64,000 bases of DNA, from NCBI GenBank assembly GCA_036345935.2, contig JADWOT020000003.1:21098509-21162508 (forward strand), given 5' to 3'. Of the stretch, positions 60,501-64,000 are shown piece after piece. Origin of the DNA: Taenia hydatigena (Eukaryota; Platyhelminthes; Cestoda; Cyclophyllidea; Taeniidae). Made by a program: the position numbers and the translations under genes. The notes below the pieces were generated by a model. The model was not told the DNA's origin. It was given only the letters and a program-made list of their open reading frames with translations, and made no database searches. Position 1 is the stretch's first letter. The number at the start of each line of letters is the position of its first letter.

Positions 60501-63500
60501 TCGCTCGGTCTAGACTCTGTCAAATGCTTTGATGTGCTTGAATTCCTTGAGGAAAAAGTAGCATTTTATAATTGTGTGAAATCAGGTATCATAAACCACC
60601 GAGTGTAAGGATTCTCCTAAATGAGTTTTAAATCCCACTCAAGAGCAAAAAAAGGTGTGACATTTGAGCAGGTGTCCTGACGAGGCATTAAAACATGGCT
60701 TAAAATTGATGGATTAAAAAAGGTCCCTTCAGAACTTCTGAAACTGAGTTTACTGGGAAATGAGTACACTTTAGTGCCTCATTTAAAGAAGTTGCGACTC
60801 TGCTGAATCGAGAAAGTACCTTCAATGGGCTTGTCAATTTGGAGTAACCGAAGAAATTACCTTTTGACGGGTATCACTAATGTTAGTTGATGTGTTTTCT
60901 AAGGAAAAGATGATTGCTTTTTCAAAATATCACGCGCAGTGAAACAAAGCTCACCCGATTTTGAACTTATCTGTGGAGGAATCCCTTAGATTACACTTTC
61001 TTCCTTAGTCATGTGGGTAAAAAGATGGGGCCGTTCAAATTGTTTTCCCTCGATCAGATCGTTTTCTACACACTTTATAGTCACAAAAGGCTTGAAGGAC
61101 TAGTTCCAGAATAACATGAAAAAGCTGGCCGTATGGGTGAAGGAAAGGCGGCAGAAGGTAACGAAGCGATTCGCTTTGCCCAGATTCGGTCGAATTCTTT
61201 AATGCGTTTGGAAATATGAGAAATCTAATCCAGCTGTTCAAGGTTTTATTGAGGGGTTATTAAAGAAGAGAGTTCCTGCACACTTTGTGCTTTTGGCTAA
61301 GAAATAAGAATGTGTACTATTATTCAGTTTTGTGCCAAAAGGAGCATTGCCAGGCCCTTTAGTGTTTGGCTAAAATCCGTTGCTTTGTCTGAATGGCCTA
61401 CTAGGAGAAAGGTGTAGATTCAAACAATAGTGCGGCAGCCATTCCCGTTGAATTAATGAGTTTGGGAGCACTAAGAAAAACTTGAGGTTAAGATTGAAGC
61501 AGAGCTTGATAACATTGTTTTACGAGCATCGCATATGCATACGATGCTCATTTCCTCGCTTGCTTTGGGCACAGTGGTATTTAACAACTCCTTTTCGTGA
61601 GGACAAATATGATTTATAAGTGAACCAGACGACACTGAACTCGGTTAGTAATTTGTGTTATCAGTGAAACTACTTTCCGCTTCTAATGCGCAGCGACGGT
61701 AAGAATCGTGTGATGGATGACCACGCAGGTTCAGATAAGCTTAACATGTGCTTAATTAAAATTTCTCCGATCCCATCTTGTCTCCACACCAGATGGCGAG
61801 AAATCGTTGCCCGTTTAGCGAGGGGATAAGGAAGGCTGCTATGGGAAAGTCAAAACTGTTTTCGCATGCTAATGTTCCATCCTTTAGCTGGTACTATTAC
61901 TTATTTCGCCCAATTCCTGTCCGAATTTGGGGCTTGAAGAAAATCGAAATGACACCTGCAATGCCATCGGAAAGTGGCAGGATACAGCAAACTAACTCGC
62001 TCACTTTAGGATTAATAAATTTTTGAAGTACTTGTAAAAAGGAAAACTATTTCCAAAAAGTTAGAATCAGTCATGTTGGGGAACATAATGCAAGCACTTA
62101 TTCAAATGTATCATGAACTCCCCTTCAAAGTGGAGAAAAAGGCCGAAATTCCCACTAATAAAACTTTAATTTGTGCTAAAGATAGGCTCGATTGTTCTAA
62201 CACACTCCAACTGCGTTGTACGAAATTCGTCACTTTATGCACATTGATAAGTTGACACAAAAAAGGTATATTTATACACCTTCCTTAAGAGTGAAACGCT
62301 ATTGGCATTTTCGTAGAAGCAGAAATAATCGACTACATAGCGTTCGTTTTCTTGCTTACATTGATGAAAAATAAAATTACGACTTATTAAAAGCAATAGC
62401 TGCTGCACTATCAATGAAACCGGGAAAAAAGCGCAGTATCAATTTGTCATCTAGGATTATGCTTAGTTCCCATTTCCCCTCTCCTTACGCAGCAACCTTG
62501 TTTGTCCATTCAACTCTGCCTGTTCACTTACCTTTGTTCAAAGGTGAGGGAATACGAGTTTCACTATCAATGTCTTCGTCCCCAATGTTACTGTTGCCAG
62601 CAGAAATTGTGGCAGTGAGGGGACTAGTCTCCTTCCACGTGGACTCCAGCAGTTTCATCGCCTCTGCAGAACCCATAGTCTCCAGTCGCTGACGTGGCAG
62701 TCGGCAATTCGCCCCAGGCCGCCGTTTCGAAGGCCCCCCAGTAGCCTTAGGTGAGGAGCGTCGACGTTGACTGCCTTTGTGCCGGTGACTGGGAGGTGAG
62801 CGGGGGAAGGAGGAAGCGGGCGAAGAGAGGTTAGTAGGGGTGATTGTGGAGGTCGCAATGGTTGTGAAGGAATGCAAACTGGGTCGCCGGGATATCTCAT
62901 CAGATCCCAGGGGAAGATCATTCGGAGGGGTGGGTGGAGAGGCTGCTTTTACGTAATTGGAATTCACTTCCTTGACAGTCTAGTAGGAAAAGTGTTGGAA
63001 TTTAAAAGGAGTCGAGGTCATACACAGAAGTCCCTGTGGGGATAATATTATGATTAATCACTAAAATAGATGATAAAATAATGTATATATCGAGCCCAGC
63101 CTGGCCTACTGGTACAGTGACAAAATTGCCACGTCATTAGTTATAACATTTTCGACCTCAGTGCATATTAGACCTGGCATCTTGTCCCAACACCAAGAAT
63201 GCATAGTGCGCATTTTATTAGCTATGCCATGCCTTTAGTTGTGGAGCCAATTAAGGCAGTACATGTAGGCCAAGGCTCCAAAGAATTAACTGATAACAAG
63301 CCCATCAGTTCATGGATGGCTTGTAGCATAAGCATTTCCGATTTGAAGAATTAAATTCAAAAGGTAAAATTAACTACCCGAGGAAGTGGTAGACAGTGGT
63401 GCGTAGAATGCAGCTGCAGCGGAAGCCTCAAGCATCTCCATTGTCAAACACTGTTTAATTATTTGTCGAGTCACTTCTCCAGCGATGTAAAGGAAAGCTG

Positions 63501-63804
63501 AGATTCTTTACGTAGTGGTAATTTTGAAGAGGGTAAATTAATGGAAGTAGTCTGTATGATTCTAACAGGAGCAATAAAAGAAATGAAATGTGGCCACCTA
63601 GTAAGAACATTAAAAGATACAATCTGTCCCATGGAATCATTCGTGGAGAAATGATAAATTCCAGTCGGCTTGTATTTGTCAGTTATGAACAAATTGTATG
63701 TAATACTGATCACCGAACCAATTTAGAGAATCCACATAGTTCAAACCATTACCGAGGTATTTTGTGAGGGTAGGATTAATGCGGAAATAGATGACATGGG
63801 AGTG
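57174..63804 (-). CDS. 3' part of an unrecognised multi-exon gene
   Basis: Exons I can support on the minus strand: 63497-63378 (IAGEVTRQIIKQCLTMEMLE and AAAAFYAPLSTTSS), 62966-62532 (Ser/Pro/Arg-rich) and the last exon 57595-57174 ending VDVFEAL then TGA. Intron phases agree (1 and 1). A weaker candidate further upstream is 63804-63753 (VIYFRINPTLTKYL), whose phase also fits. A better-looking acceptor for the second exon (TTTTCCTACTAG, exon start 62979) would break the phase with 63378, so an unseen exon may lie between. The Ser/Pro region looks disordered; the last exon has a Lys/Leu helix (DPKLQAKLRKLHRELQ) and a Gln-rich patch. No family recognised. The gene most likely continues beyond 64000. 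Confidence 0.5.
62532..62966 (-). CDS. Unrecognised gene: Ser/Pro/Arg-rich exon
   Basis: About 145 residues, with SPPTPPND, RSPPSHRHKGSQRRRSS and SKRRPGANCRLPRQRLE. Donor GTAAGT is strong. Several Ser-Pro sites and basic clusters suggest a disordered, phosphorylated, possibly nuclear segment; this is inference only. The acceptor could alternatively be 13 bases upstream (exon start 62979). Confidence 0.6.
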
Positions 63805-64000
63805 CTAATCTCAAAAACCCAAACAAACACTGATGTAACGGAAGCAGATGAATCTCAAACAGCTTTTTAGAAGCTTTGAAAGCTGCCGCTAAGGAACATT
63901 TAATGGTGTCACTGCTCCCTTCAGATTTTTAGACCTCTTCATAATAATCAAAAATAAATTAGCGACCACTAAGATAGTGCACAAATTCATTACTTGCCAA

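Noticed and set aside
62073..62255. Short plus-strand frame opposite the unrecognised gene
   Set aside because: AT-rich chance frame in an intron, without splice or motif support.

Overview
The window looks like nuclear DNA of a parasitic flatworm, most likely a taeniid tapeworm (Echinococcus or Taenia). Evidence: animal gene families with long introns; a few very short introns (33, 37, 38 and 74 nt), a size class I recall as typical of tapeworm genes; and several copies of a short non-coding LTR element (186-bp LTRs, primer-binding site, polypurine tract, no protein) that matches what I know of Ta-TRIM, a terminal-repeat retrotransposon in miniature of taeniid cestodes. Genus and species cannot be fixed from the sequence alone.

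Layout. 1-16.6 kb: no gene I can support; one copy of a 439-bp inverted repeat (12.6-13.0 kb) and a C/G hairpin (3.8 kb). 16.6-17.3 kb, minus strand: a complete four-exon gene for the mitochondrial complex I subunit NDUFB6 (197 aa) with three introns under 40 nt. 17.6-19.0 kb: an old minus-strand TRIM with a complete plus-strand TRIM nested in it. 23.0-45.7 kb, minus strand: a seven-exon Src-family tyrosine kinase (641 aa; myristoylation site, SH3, SH2, kinase). Its introns hold two more decayed TRIMs, the second copy of the inverted repeat, an (AC)15 microsatellite and a few GC-rich islands. 46.2-47.2 kb, between divergent genes: a second nested TRIM locus, where a solo LTR with a perfect 5-bp target duplication sits in an older TRIM. 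47.8-55.7 kb, plus strand: a seven-exon gene for the PP2A scaffold subunit A / PR65 (596 aa). Its fourth intron contains an opposite-strand 152-codon open frame that may be a nested gene. 57.2-63.8 kb, minus strand: the 3' part of an unrecognised multi-exon gene that probably continues past the window.

How they work together. The kinase and the PP2A scaffold are both phospho-signalling proteins and are arranged head to head with about 2.1 kb between start codons; the nested TRIM occupies half of that shared upstream region, with LTRs oriented towards each gene. The PP2A gene and the unrecognised gene converge tail to tail. NDUFB6 is a housekeeping respiratory gene with no functional link to its neighbours; the LTR of the old TRIM lies 285 bp upstream of its start and reads in the same direction. 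All three named genes were assembled by hand from splice sites, and each gives an uninterrupted frame with matching intron phases. All element boundaries and identity counts are by eye.
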